DNA of 64,000 bases from Scortum barcoo (Eukaryota > Chordata > Actinopteri > Centrarchiformes > Terapontidae): positions 9,261,001-9,325,000 of the forward strand of contig CM041553.1 of the NCBI GenBank assembly GCA_023238725.1, read 5' to 3'. Positions within the stretch are counted from its first letter, which is position 1, and every line of letters starts with the position of its first letter. Positions 50,408-61,860 of this stretch are shown piece by piece. Both the position numbers and the translations under genes were made by a program. The notes under the pieces were generated by a model. The model made no database searches and was not told the origin of the DNA. It saw nothing but the letters and a program-made list of their open reading frames with translations.

Positions 50408-53400
50408 CTGCAGGACAGAGAAGAGAGCCATCGAAACATGAAGAGACTGTGTTTAGGTAGTGCATAATGTAATAGGAATATTAGGGAACATTATCAAACA
50501 TTCAAAAGCATAGTTAAGGATTTTAATGTAGATCATTTTAAGCTAAATTGTTCTTATTTCTCACTTTTTTTTATCCCACTGTTAAAGAATGTCAAGTAGA
50601 CGACAATTGATGACATTTGACATTTATCACATTACCAATAAAAACCCTTTGAGATGAATATCACAAGGGTGCGTTTGACTTTGACTATTTAAATATTAAA
50701 CATGGTCGCTCTGGATATTTCTTACCTCCTTCTGAGTGAGCAGCTCTGTGTTCATCATCTTGACTTGGATAGGAACCAGAGTGAGGGGCTCAAATGTGAG
50801 ACTACCTCTTTTTCTGTAGTTGTACTGAACACACACAGACGAGAGAAAGAAAAATACTGAGTTTTCTTTTCCAGTTACAACTCCAGTTATACTGTAATCA
50901 ACATAGTACAATAACTTAAGAAGAACAATGGCTTTCAAACAATGATTACAAGTGTATGTGTCTTATGAATAAAACATATTTTCCAAGTTATTAATAAGGT
51001 AAAGAGTGCACTCTTTAGCTCTACTCTGTATTTCAAAATTTCTGTTACGCTTAGTTCTCAGTTAAAGGACTTACTTTGGGCATAGCTTGTATGACAAGGA
51101 CCACATTTTCAATACGGATGCCAAAAGACCCATCTTCATAGTACCCAGGTTCTATAATAAAAGAAGAAAATTGAGAGAAAATAAAAACAGATTAAATGGA
51201 GGACCTAAAAATAAATTTGTGTTAAGGTGCTTTTGACTGAAGATTTACACTGTTACATTGACAAACGGATAAAGTGCTGAACTGAACCACATCAAAGACG
51301 TGCATGTAAATTGGACAAAGGACAAACAGTATTATTATTATTTTGATGGGAGCATCATTACAAATATGGTGTGTACTGCATTGCTTTCATTGCACCGGCG
51401 CTTTACCGTCAGCATCACCATGATCACCTAGTAGCAGAGTACATCCTGAGTGTCCCTCAACATTGTAACTGTGCTGGTTTGTGTGTTTCATGACAGTCCC
51501 CAACATTTTTACCTCTTACATTGTATGATTAAAAAACAGTCAGACAGACAGAGTCCTGCTACCCCACCAAAGACTCCCCTCCCTGCCCTCTGCCATACCA
51601 TCACTGACGATCATGCCGGCCTCCAGAGGTTCATCAGCGAAGGTCTTGTAGCTGATGCCGCAGGGCCCTTCGTGGACGTTGAGGAAGCAGCCCACTCCAT
51701 GGCCCGTACCATGAAGGTAGTCCAGCCCCGACTCCCACAGAGCTGCACGGGCAAACGAGTCCAACAGGTGGCCTGAGGAGGGAAAGGAGGGACACAGCTA
51801 AAATCACTCTTTTTTAAAGTAATACATAAGAAAGTCTAAAGTTGTTTATTCCACATTTTAAGTAAAAAAATCAAACATCATTTTGTCCAAGCGTGAAACT
51901 GAGTGATGTTGTGTTAGAACTGCTAGCCTGGAAAATAAACATTTACAAACATTTACTCTGAGCTGATTTACCCTGTTTCCCTCATTACATTTACTGTCTT
52001 AGAGTTCATTTCTCAGATCTAACTTGAAACTTTGTGACATGCAATTTCTTGAACCTATTTCCATTGTTCCAAAATTGACTGGCTTCATGGGAATGCTATA
52101 ATTAAAGGTCAAGTTCTCTGTAGTGTAATTACAGTGGCTTGAAGTTTAATGACAGCCCACTGCGTCTTTCTTCTCCAAACAGTGTTTGTGCTTCAAATGT
52201 TTCAGTCCTCCTTGAGCTTGACACCATAGATTTCTGACCATAGAAGATTAGATACTGATTTGGCAAGTGGATGGTCGTATCTTTTTTTAGCGACAGCGTG
52301 TTTACTGCTGTCGTGTCTTTTGTCTAACACCAAGAACAAAATCTGCATTCAGTATGTAAAAATATCGCCTGTGGTCATATGCCTCTGTCAACCAGTACAT
52401 GTCTATCCAGACTCATATAACATATGTAATGGAGACTTTGAAATATTTTTTTAAAACACATAGTTTTAAGTGAAATGTCATTTCTGGTACATTGTATACA
52501 GCATCAGAGAAGAGGACAGCACCTTTTGTTCCGTTGGGGAAAATAGCAGCACTGACTGCTATGTGGCCCTTCAGCACATAGGTAAAGCATTCCTAGAGGA
52601 AAAATAAAGAACAGACAACAAAAAATCAAATAAATAACTGAAATAAGGTTCAGGATGAATTCAGTCAATGAATAATAACACTTATTATAGACTTATTTCT
52701 GACAGAGGAAACAGAGCACTAGCAAATATACAAATTTACCTTCTCAAAAGCAGATGGAGTCCCAAAGTGCATGGTGCGTGTGACGTCTGTGGTTCCATCA
52801 CTGCCAAAGACAGAACAAGGATGCAGATTTATGGACATAAAGCACCAAAAACTCCAAACACCAAAAAACTGTGTTTTCAGTATGAAACATGATTGTCTGC
52901 ATTGAGACATATAAATCACACTAATATTAGACATGGCCTAAATGCAACTGATGTATATAATAATTATATTGTTTACATGTATTGAGCTCCAGAGTCGATC
53001 AGGTAAACTTCATTCATGGAGAGGGTTCTGTTGGTTTCAGGCAGTGGTCTGCAGGAAAAAGGAACAAAGTCGTGGATAAAGGCTTAGTCAAGTATTAGAA
53101 AATAACAACAAGATGTTTTTAATATAAATAAACAAATAAATACAACTCCAAATAAAATTATACAAATGTTCTGTTCTGTTCCATTTGCAAACTGACCTAT
53201 AATGGATGACTGCTCCATTTGGACCAACGCTGGAAATTGTGGGGAAACTGAGGCCAACAAAATCTTTCTGTTGGCTGAGAGAGATACAATATCTTACAAT
53301 AGGAAAACTAACTTTCTCGAACAAGAATGCAAAAATTTTGATTACAGATAATTAAATGTATATGTATTAAAACATTTTGGATTTTTTCAGTGACATTAGA

Positions 53401-56400
53401 AGGAAACCTAAACTTTTTTTTATAAAAACACAATAGAAATATCAAACTTTTGAGGTGATAAAGATATCACTCTGAAAATGCAACACACTGAGAGCATAAA
53501 ACATTTTGATAACAAAGAATATTCCTTTTAAAGTCTTCAGGTTTTAGCTTCCCTTGTCCCTTCCCCATGTCCAGTAGAGGGAGATATAAATCCATCACAC
53601 TTTCAAAATTAACACATTTTGAAACAGCATCTTTCAAAAGGAGCTTCTCCAGCATGACAGCTGACATGAAGTTAAACTGGATGAGCATGTCAGCCAAAAG
53701 AGGAAAATCAACCTGGTTTGTAAAATTTCCATTGTAAAAACAAACACCCACCCACCTGCGTAGTTCTTCGGCCTTATCGGCAGCAGAGATCTCGGTTACT
53801 GTGCCTTTTGGAATCTATAAAACAATCATTGCACTGCTCAGTCATCCACAGAGAGTTAACATAACACTGGCATGATGAGTTACGCAACAACTTTCACCTG
53901 AACAAAGGCTTCCCACACTCACATTAAAATAAAGATCAGCGACTTTCCACTAAGCAGTTAAGATTTGTTTCCTAGAATACCAGAAATAAAATCGGTATCC
54001 ACAGCAGGCATTTCCCTGAGCACACATACAAGTGTTAAAGATGAGACAGAGAGAGGTGAGGCTTATTGATGAATATACCATAAAAAATCTTAAATGTTTT
54101 TATCCATTCATTTAAAAAACTTTGAAAGCCGTATTTAATCTTCTTTTAAAAGTTCAGTGGGGAACCTTTGAATACAATCTGTTCTTGCATGGCCTCTGAA
54201 ACATAATACTAATGAAAATACCTCCTTTTCCAACCAGGCAAAGAGTTCACAGAGAGCAACTGCATCCTTGATCTGTTGGAGAAAAGTGCAGAGGATGTGA
54301 TGCGAAGACAGTTTATCAAGATGTCATAGAGGCAACAATTACAAGATTTTGAGACGGTCCAAAGGTTCTTACGTGGGCCATTTTCATGCCTCGAATTTCA
54401 GTGGCGTTCTTCACAGCCTTGGCGAGGCAGAGTGGAGTGTAGGGAATCGGAGTCCTGTGGGCCTGAAATAGAGCCAGTGAAAAGAACATTAACGGATTAA
54501 AAATTAGATGAAGTTACGTTAAAATGACATGAAATAGAAAAATTAGTTTACATTCCTATTAGGAATCTCAAGCAATGTATTAACAGTCAAAGCCAAAATA
54601 ATTCACATTTATTACCATAATTCCTGCTGCCTTGACAAATGATCCAGTAAATTAATTTCTGATTGAGTGTTTTCATATAAGAAGTGGTTGTTTTGTTTTA
54701 CTGGTTTACAGAATTGTGAACAAGGTGATTCCTACTATTTTAAGACTGTACTAATATAACGGCGGCAGTACCTCAGTCCGTGGGGACTTGGCTTGGGAAC
54801 CAGAGGGTCGCCGGTTCAAGTACCCATGGACAGTCTACATGGAGGTGGACTGGTAGCTGGAGAGGTGCCAGCTCACCTCCTGAGCACTGCCGAGGTGCAC
54901 TTGAGCAAGGCACTTGCTCAGGGGCGCGCTGAGGGTGCAGCCCCCTCACTCTGTCTCTCCACTAGTTGCATGTGCATGTGTGTGTATTCAGACTTGTGTA
55001 TGTAAATGTAGTCGATATCAGAGTGAAATAAATCATTTCCTTCAGGATTAATAAAGTTGTGTTATTTTAACCCTGACACTGAAATGTTTCCCAGAACGTA
55101 TGTGTGTCTGTCCTCCAACCAGCATAAAGAGAACATAACGTAATCTGAACCAGGAAACAATCCAAAAATGTGTAATTTAATACTGATAAGGACACAGATG
55201 ATGAGATCAGTCCGGCTCTGTTCATTATACCCGAGACATATTAAATGTTAACTATGTGTGGTACTTCCCTCTCACCTTGGGGATGACCTGTGTGAGAGCA
55301 CAGCTGGCCTTGTCACAGATCCAAACTTTGTCCTTGGGGCCCTGTGCCGCGCAGATGGCCTGGAGCTCGGTGTAGACCGACTCGTACGGGAACGTGTGGA
55401 TGCTCAGCTCGGGTTTGCTGGGGGAGTCCAGCTGCAGATGGTCCCTCAAAGCAGGATCCGAAAGACGCTTTAGGTCCACAAAAAGCCTGCAGAGAGCGAG
55501 GGGGGGTGTTCAGTGAAGAAGTAAATTCAGGTGGAAACCTTGAACCTTCAATTTTGGTGGTTTATGTAAAAGATTGTGTGTTATCAAAATATATATTCTA
55601 TTATATATACAGTACTTCAGTACTTCTCACTGGTTTTCAAATATTTACACATATTTTTCATATACACTCCAGCGTCTTCATTTTGAACACAGTACAACTC
55701 TTATCAATTTAAAACTGATATAATTTACATTTTTTCTGTATTGTATGTTTTTATTTCATGTTTATGACTCTTGATTTTTTTGCAGTACTTGTTTTTTCTT
55801 CTTACAGTACATCTCTGAAAATGCTTATTCTAACTGTCATGCTCCAAAATACCAATTTAAAAAATGCTAAATCCTTGGATCTATTCAGTGCCATTAAGGA
55901 TAAAATTAAGAGTTTTAATTAAATTACTACTTTTACTTAAAATGTAAAAGTAAAAAAGAAATGATGAAAATATTATACTTTTAGAGCCATGAAAATATCA
56001 CTTTTTCTTTTATCAAAAACAGGCATAATTTCATTCATATTCATCATCACCACCGTTTATTTCTGTAGCCCTTCATTTCAGCCAGCAGCAATAAAATAAT
56101 TAATTAAACTCTGATCTAGTCTGTGTGTTGCTGCCTTGTGTTATATTCCATTACCGTATTGTGTTCATCCCCACGATGGCATACGCGAAGAAAACTGGGT
56201 TATACTCGATGTCAGCGCCACGGAGGTTAAAAAGCCCTGAGAAAAGAACATAACAGACCATTACATTTTAATAACACTGGATAAAATGTTGTTTCATGCC
56301 ATGATGACGGGGACATGATCTTTCTTATTTTGGGCCATCCATTTGTTTGGTGTTAAATATCAGTCTTGTTATTGGACTGTCACTCATCCTCTGTGGATGC

Positions 56401-59400
56401 CTGAGCAAATCCCCTTCCATTTTGCACCCACTGAAACCCTCTTGTCTGAATGCCACCTGATGACAATCAAAATCAGCATTACTCTAATTAACACAAACTC
56501 TCAGACCACACAATCAGAAACAAGAGATCATTACGCACAGTGAACGAGGTGCTCCAACAAACATCTAGAGGGACACCCGTGCATCCCAGGGTCCTTGGAT
56601 CGTGATCATGTATCAACACTGATTTATGTAACAGAAGTGATTTTGGGCATAGCCGCTGCTTGTTTTACACAGTAATAAAAATGAACAGCTTAAACCTGAT
56701 GTGACTGATTCTATGCATCAACAACAGAGGTTCTCAGAAAGACATTTCACTGTTTGGCCACAAGCCTGGTACAAACATGTTTCAAGCTTGGAACTTGTGG
56801 AATATCTCCACCCACAACCCAGGGCTTAATAAACCACCCTCTGTAGCTGTTATCTTAAGAGAAACAGAGGATTAAAATGTACTGTATCGCCAAAGCAAAA
56901 CAAAATGTTTGCTGTCCACTTGCTGTTACTATGAGTCTTCTAAAGACCGAATTGTTGAAAATCAATTTGAGCAACCAGTTGGAAAAGTAAAAAGTTAATT
57001 CACTCAAGTACTGCTTTAAGTATGATTCTGATGTTTACTGCTAAATGTACTTAAATATCTCCAGTGTGTGCTACTGCACCTTCAGAGGCATTCATGTGCT
57101 GTGTGCCAGATTTTTTTTTCTTTCATAATACAACACTTCCACTGCTATGTTTAATCGTGGAATTAATTACACTAAAAGTTAAAAAGTAACCGTACATGCG
57201 ATCTCGTCCAGCGCTGTGGCAACAAACCAGGTGATTTTCCTCTCGGTCATCTTGGTCCGCAGAGCTGTGATTTTATCTTGCCAGGACATACCTATAAACA
57301 GTGCAATCCATCAATCAACATGACCTAGAAACAAATTTATCTTCATCAAAAACCTGTGTGCGTGCCTATATTTTGTCAGGCTTGGAGGGAAAAGATAAGA
57401 AAAGTGAAACTAAAAGGCTAAACACAACCCAAATTAAGAGCAACATTTCTGTTCATTATAAAATAATTCATGAATTCTACAAGAATGGGATAACTGTGTC
57501 CACAGTCTGGGGGGATTTGTAAAACTATTTCATATTCCCTGAACAGCTACTGTACAATGTATGTGTGTACTCATGGTATCCATCCAGTTTTGCACTGACC
57601 GGTGTACTCTAGTCCGAGGGTGCGAAGCTGTGTGCTGGGTCTTTCTGGGCGGTCCGTCCAGACCGCATCAATCAGGTTATCCTGCACTGCCACCAGAGAG
57701 TGGCCTGCACTGGTCAGCGCCTTGGACATGTTCTTCCACTGATCTGAAACATAACATCAGAAGATTTTGTTAAACAAACAGTAATAAAAATCTCAATATT
57801 TTATTTACCACATTGAAATGGGACTACTACGCAGCATCACAGCACTAGTGCAATGTGCTATGTGTTATTCTCTCTACAGTCAGACAGCTGACAAACACTG
57901 GAAAAACATTGTACACTCAGCCTGTAGGTCCATCAGTCATGCAAGGGACTAAAGTTCAGTTCCCCAATGGAGAGGCCAAAACTAAGTGCACACTGTTCTG
58001 CTGTTGAGATGTGGATTTTTTTGTATATAGTAAATTTAGACCTCCAAAATGTACATTTTATGTTTACAGGAACATGTTCTGTTCTAATTGTTACTGTTTG
58101 TTGTGCCCTCCTAGTATTGTTGATCCACTGTGCAACGTACCAGCAGCGATGATCCAGGGATCTACTCCCACCTTGGAGTTCTCTGGCAGGACACTAATCA
58201 GCCAGTCCTCCTGAGAGGGCGTCTCCTTCAGCCCTAGATATGAGACAGAGATATAAAATGTGCCTGACACATACCAATGTTTAACATATAGTACCTTTAA
58301 AGATTTATTTTTGTTGTAAAAATAAAGTGCATAAACAGGATAACCTTGCCAGTGCTTTGATAAGAGTTTGCTGAGGGTATTATATAAACTGAACACAGAA
58401 TCTGTGGTGCAAATTTTACACTTTAGAAATATGTGGAACTTGTCAAAATAAACTCAACTCTTAACATGAGAAAAAAGTCAAAACTCAAAAAGTTCAATGA
58501 CCTGTGTTTGTTTTTATAGCTTACATAATATTGCGAAAAGGCAGTTATTATTTTCATCATTTAAAAGAGAAAAACCAAGCAGGGCATTACCCATCTTCAT
58601 AAGGGTCCAGTTGTTGTCCATCTGCTGGCTGGCCTGGAGGAAATATCGCCCATCGGTCCACATTGCAGCATGCTGCTCTGTGACGATGGCTGTACCTGCA
58701 CACCACAACAAACAGATTTGTCTGCAAGTAAAATTGATGGATTGTGGATTGGTTATATCAACAAGTTTATTACTGTCTGTCTGTTAGTCATCTGATGTGT
58801 CAGTTACGCTTGTACAGTAGGACGCCGGGTCAAAAGCAGATTGGTAAATTCTGAGAAGCTACAGAGAACATGCATCTAAAATTACAGAAGTGAACACACT
58901 AATTCTCTCTTTTCAGACTGTGCACAGTTTCCCACAGTGAGTTATAACAAAGGTGGGCCACTGTGCTGGAAAAGCATATTGATAACATTACACCATACTA
59001 AATTTGAACATGTCAACTAAGATCTGAACTCTGGATGACTTTTTAACTAAAAAAAAAAAACACTTATAAGTGCACTGCCACTCACATGCAAGCAAAACAT
59101 ACCTGCAGAGCCATTGAATCCACAGATAAACTCACGTCTGCAGTCACACGGTGCAATGTATTCACTCTGAGAGATATAGGGATAGAGAGAGAAAGACCAA
59201 GAAAGGAGCGAGAGACAGTGAGAGATCAGCTTCATTAACAATCAGTGTGAAGTGGACATCAACCAGTCAGACATTTTAAATGCTACCTTTGCTGCTCTTC
59301 TCACATCATGCCTTGTGCATTGAGAGGGAAAAGGGAGGAGCAGTGGGCAAAGGGCTACAATTAATTACGAAGGTCAGACGAGACGATCAGAAGTGAAAAG

Positions 59401-59953
59401 GGGCACACAAGAAGTAAAATAGGCAGGTGTAGAAGCTGCAGTGCCATCAGTGTGTGTGTGCATGCCTCTGTTTATGTTAAGCGTGACTTCAATCTTGAAA
59501 AAAAAAAAAAGAAGTAAAAATGTGATCTCTGAATGTTCCGCGTGAGATATCGCTTACCTGGTGTGCATCTCCGGAAGGGACGATGTACGCTTGTATGGGC
59601 TCAGAGAAGTATTTGCAATTCCTCATCGCCTGGCGAAGCTGCCTGAGCAGCTCTCCAGTGATCTTTGGGGACATGGCTTTGTCTGAACGGAGACAGAACA
59701 TGATGTGCTGATTAAACACATAAAATTTCATATTTTTCAAATATACCAAAATATGTCAAATTAGGTGTTCATTAAAGCTGCTGGGATTAAAAGTGCAGAC
59801 AGCTCTCACACCTGGACATTTATTACCAATCTTGAAAAACACTAATTTCAAAACAACCACCCTTTCAACAACAAGCATAGACACATTACCACATCTACTG
59901 TTATTCAAACCCACCCTGAATAACCACGGATTACCTGACTTTTGGGAGGCCAT
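50288..59953 (-). CDS. xpnpep1: Xaa-Pro aminopeptidase 1 (cytosolic aminopeptidase P), complete, 20 coding exons
   Basis: A metallopeptidase of family M24B that removes the N-terminal residue from peptides with proline in second position, acting in the cytosol as a dimer with manganese. I assembled 20 exons (listed singly); every junction is GT/AG, phases agree throughout, and the product is 629 residues against 623 in human. The start MASQKSDKAM is the first ATG after an in-frame TAA. There is no signal peptide or GPI tail, which excludes xpnpep2, and no mitochondrial leader, which argues against xpnpep3. Domains I and II span about 7-330 and the pita-bread catalytic domain about 331-629. 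All metal ligands are present: D424, D435, H498, E532, E546. H404 and the signature HGTGHGVG at 494-501 are also intact. One oddity is I430, where human has lysine next to the metal-binding loop. Confidence 0.97.
50726..50824 (-). CDS. xpnpep1: xpnpep1 exon 19 (residues 558-590)
   Basis: Encodes YNYRKRGSLTFEPLTLVPIQ then VKMMNTELLTQKE. Confidence 0.97.
51075..51151 (-). CDS. xpnpep1: xpnpep1 exon 18 (residues 532-557)
   Basis: Encodes EPGYYEDGSFGIRIENVVLV; E532 and E546 complete the metal site. Confidence 0.98.
51599..51772 (-). CDS. xpnpep1: xpnpep1 exon 17 (residues 474-532)
   Basis: Encodes the M24B signature HGTGHGVGCFLNVHEGP with the metal-binding H498, and continues to EPLEAGMIVSD. 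Confidence 0.98.
52523..52592 (-). CDS. xpnpep1: xpnpep1 exon 16 (residues 451-474)
   Basis: Encodes ECFTYVLKGHIAVSAAIFPN then GTK. Confidence 0.97.
52740..52800 (-). CDS. xpnpep1: xpnpep1 exon 15 (residues 430-450)
   Basis: Encodes DGTTDVTRTMHFGTPSAFEK; D435 is the second metal ligand. The codon split with exon 14 gives isoleucine at 430. Confidence 0.97.
52977..53048 (-). CDS. xpnpep1: xpnpep1 exon 14 (residues 406-430)
   Basis: Encodes ETNRTLSMNEVYLIDSGAQY; D424 is the first metal ligand. Confidence 0.97.
53197..53274 (-). CDS. xpnpep1: xpnpep1 exon 13 (residues 380-406)
   Basis: Encodes QQKDFVGLSFPTISSVGPNG then AVIHY; H404 matches the catalytic-site histidine of human XPNPEP1 (H395). 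Confidence 0.97.
   Translation of the reverse strand, partial: PTERFCWPQFPHNFQRWSKWSSHPL
53275..53755 (-). other. xpnpep1: xpnpep1 intron 12 with an in-frame extension
   Basis: If this intron is not removed, translation continues from exon 12 without a stop for about 96 codons, ending at 53,467, in otherwise AT-rich intron sequence. The readthrough product would lack all five metal ligands. Confidence 0.35.
53756..53814 (-). CDS. xpnpep1: xpnpep1 exon 12 (residues 361-380)
   Basis: Encodes IPKGTVTEISAADKAEELR. Its donor CAG/GTGGGT is followed by an intron that stays open in frame for nearly 100 codons (see findings). Confidence 0.97.
54222..54272 (-). CDS. xpnpep1: xpnpep1 exon 11 (residues 344-360)
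   Basis: 51 nt encoding IKDAVALCELFAWLEKE, the first helix of the catalytic domain. Confidence 0.97.
54373..54462 (-). CDS. xpnpep1: xpnpep1 exon 10 (residues 314-343)
   Basis: Encodes AHRTPIPYTPLCLAKAVKNA then TEIRGMKMAH, the linker into the catalytic domain. Confidence 0.97.
54757..55069 (+). repeat. Near full-length tRNA-derived teleost SINE in xpnpep1 intron 9
   Basis: The head has A-box-like (TACCTCAGTCCGTGG) and B-box-like (GGTTCAAGTACC) pol III promoter words. The body has GGACTGGTAGCTGGAGAGGT and CGAGGTGCACTTGAGCAAGG, and the tail is TTCCTTCAGGATTAATAAAG. It runs antisense to xpnpep1. The internal promoter looks decayed, so independent transcription is uncertain. Confidence 0.8.
55276..55486 (-). 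CDS. xpnpep1: xpnpep1 exon 9 (residues 243-313)
   Basis: The largest exon (211 nt), second half of domain II, including KVWICDKASCALTQVIPK. It is the least conserved part compared with human. Confidence 0.96.
56155..56236 (-). CDS. xpnpep1: xpnpep1 exon 8 (residues 216-243)
   Basis: Encodes LFNLRGADIEYNPVFFAYAI then VGMNTIR, the conserved core of domain II. Confidence 0.97.
57196..57291 (-). CDS. xpnpep1: xpnpep1 exon 7 (residues 184-216)
   Basis: Encodes MSWQDKITALRTKMTERKIT then WFVATALDEIA. Donor T/GTACGG is slightly unusual but the join gives the expected EIAWLFNLRG. Confidence 0.96.
57600..57743 (-). CDS. xpnpep1: xpnpep1 exon 6 (residues 136-184)
   Basis: Crosses from domain I to domain II and includes LIDAVWTDRPERPSTQLRTL. 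Confidence 0.97.
58141..58233 (-). CDS. xpnpep1: xpnpep1 exon 5 (residues 105-136)
   Basis: Encodes LKETPSQEDWLISVLPENSK then VGVDPWIIAA. Donor G/GTACGT. Confidence 0.97.
58591..58695 (-). CDS. xpnpep1: xpnpep1 exon 4 (residues 70-105)
   Basis: Encodes TAIVTEQHAAMWTDGRYFLQ and on to WTLMKMG, domain I core. Confidence 0.97.
59103..59166 (-). CDS. xpnpep1: xpnpep1 exon 3 (residues 49-70)
   Basis: Encodes SEYIAPCDCRREFICGFNGS, a highly conserved stretch of domain I. Confidence 0.97.
59558..59682 (-). CDS. xpnpep1: xpnpep1 exon 2 (residues 7-48)
   Basis: Encodes SPKITGELLRQLRQAMRN and on to GDAHQ, closely matching the N-terminus of vertebrate XPNPEP1. It contains a second in-frame ATG (M10) corresponding to the human start. 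Confidence 0.96.
59935..59953 (-). CDS. xpnpep1: xpnpep1 exon 1, coding part (residues 1-7)
   Basis: ATG plus five codons and one carried base; donor TCAG/GTAATC. A second donor-like CAG/GTAAGC lies 35 nt upstream in the 5' UTR and could support alternative leaders. Confidence 0.85.
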
Positions 59954-60219
59954 GTTGACAGGAGCAGGTCGGAGACTGTGACTGTGGCTTACCTGACAAT
60001 TAACGTGGAGCTCAAAGTCACAGTCCACACCTGGATCTTTAACCTGCTGTTACATGCTGATGTAACTATCACAGGAGTTAAACATTAAAAGAACACACCA
60101 ATGCGCTGGTGTCAGCGTGTTTGTGACCTGTTTTCGATGAGACATACCCCCAAGGAAACAAAAGACCAGAGGATAATGTGCAGTGATGAGTTCACGACCA
60201 CTGTAACTCGTTGTAAAAA

Positions 60220-60300
60220 CCGTCCACCCAGCCAGCCAATCAGGTTGCAGTATTCCTCATCGATGAACTCTCCTATTGGCTGAACGCGACGCATGCGATT
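60220..60300 (-). promoter_or_regulatory. xpnpep1: Likely proximal promoter of xpnpep1
   Basis: Within 350 bp upstream of the start codon there is a CCAAT box on the minus strand (60,275-60,279), one on the plus strand (60,236-60,240), and an NRF1-like GACGCATGCGA (60,288-60,298). No TATA box. This fits a broadly expressed gene. Confidence 0.4.
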
Positions 60301-60589
60301 GTTGTTTACAAGTTGGATCACAATCAGTCAGGTCGCACATCAAACACACTAACTTAGCTAACCAGCTGCACTAAAAACAAATCATACCATATGTTAGGCT
60401 GCTAATAACCTACAAAAACACAGAGCTTTGAGCCCATGTGGATTTTGTTTTTTTCTCCACACAACACACCATAACTAATTCATTCAGGGTGCCGCCATTG
60501 GTGTTAGTGGTGGGTGTGGTAGCACGTTGGTGTGACCGTTTAGAAAGTTGCTGGCTAATTTTTCCCAACTTCACAGCTTTGAGCAGGCG

Positions 60590-60960
60590 TTTCGCTGTGA
60601 CAGCGGGCAGCACGGCGCGGACCCAGGCGGAGGGGGGACCGCCATCCGTCTCACAGCCTTTAAAAACAGTCCACATCCCTCCGTGCTCGCTCCGGGACAC
60701 CGTGAGTTAACTCCCCCGCCCTCTCCGCCGCTAGCCGACGACCAAGTGCCCTCACACGCAGGCGGAGCGGAGCTGGATACACACCCGGTGGTTTCGCGGC
60801 GGTGGTGTCGGGTCTTGGGTTACAAAGCGAGGCGCTCGGCTGCCAGCTCGGACCTTGTGTTAATTTCCAAAACAGGAGGCCGCCATGTCGCTAGTGACGT
60901 CCCGGGTCACGTGACCGCGGCGTCTTCCAGTAGCCGCGGAGGGATCCAGACTCGCCTCCT
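60590..60960. promoter_or_regulatory. CpG-rich promoter-like block
   Basis: The most CpG-rich stretch of the window. Within about 40 bp it holds a YY1-like GGCCGCCATG (about 60,880), a CRE-like TGACGTC (60,895-60,901) and GTCACGTGAC (60,906-60,915), a perfect palindrome matching the USF/TFEB (CLEAR) E-box. It lies 640-1000 bp above the xpnpep1 start, so it may be an upstream start site of that gene or belong to an unseen transcript. Confidence 0.55.
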
Positions 60961-61860
60961 TCACTCTGAATAATCATCCACCTCAACACACACATATCTG
61001 TGGAAAGCAAGTGTATAATCCACGATCTGGGGACACTAAAATGACCCTGCTGTGCTCGAGTGCAGCCGTCCAACTCCACTGTGAGGATATGAAGCCCTGA
61101 CACTGACAAAAGGCAGTGAAAGGAATCAGATATTTCACAACTGATCATACTTAATACGATCAATTAGATTATTAGTCATTTTTAACTTTTACCATCTATT
61201 GTGAATTTAGCCTACAAAGGGCTAATAAGTTGTAATTAATATGAGAATGATGCATAGAATGAATATTGAACAAATGCTTAATACATCAGCCATTCATAAT
61301 TTAATAATAAAAGAAACACTCAATTCACTTGTAACTTAGTTGTAAATGATGATGAGTTGTTCATAAATGGATTTTGGTCCAGATGATCTGCAACACTTTT
61401 CCAAAAGTTCAATTGGATCAGTTTACCTGGTGAACTAAAGAGCTAAAAAAAAAAAACAAGCGTCCCAGAGGAGGATGAACACCTACCAGGGAGATTTTAC
61501 ACAACCTGGTAACCCTAAAAAGCTTTGTAATGGCTTATAATTCATATATAAACTAATGGTTACGTATTTATTAAAGGTATAAAGAGTGGGACTTGTCAGT
61601 TCTTTTTTGTCAACACAACATTCAGAAATAACTTTAGGCTTCTAGCAGTCCAGCGTGCTTAGGCCTGGCCTCCGGTCACTGTGTTTTTACCCCCTCTCAC
61701 CCCTTGTTTTTTTTTTTTTTGTTTTTAAGGAAAATCCTAACTTTAAAGTCCCCAGAAACCCTTTTTAATGATTCCTTATTAGGAAATACTACTAAAACTT
61801 TATGGATGCTCTTCTCGTAAAATCTTAAGAATTAAGACAAAAATCTAAGATTATTGGCAC
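60961..61860. other. Intergenic stretch
   Basis: AT-rich, with a T run at about 61,709-61,721. No coding region supported. Confidence 0.5.

Noticed and set aside
54757..54830. tRNA gene
   Set aside because: The A- and B-box-like words belong to a SINE head; the arms do not fold as a cloverleaf.
59489..59557. Extension of xpnpep1 exon 2 beyond its donor
   Set aside because: The frame stays open for a short way, but GTAAGC at 59,557 is a strong donor and the join to exon 3 restores the conserved protein.
60548..60973. 141-codon open frame on plus in the CpG block
   Set aside because: GC-rich DNA has few stops; the product is Pro/Ser/Gly-rich without motifs, and the opposite strand is partly open too.
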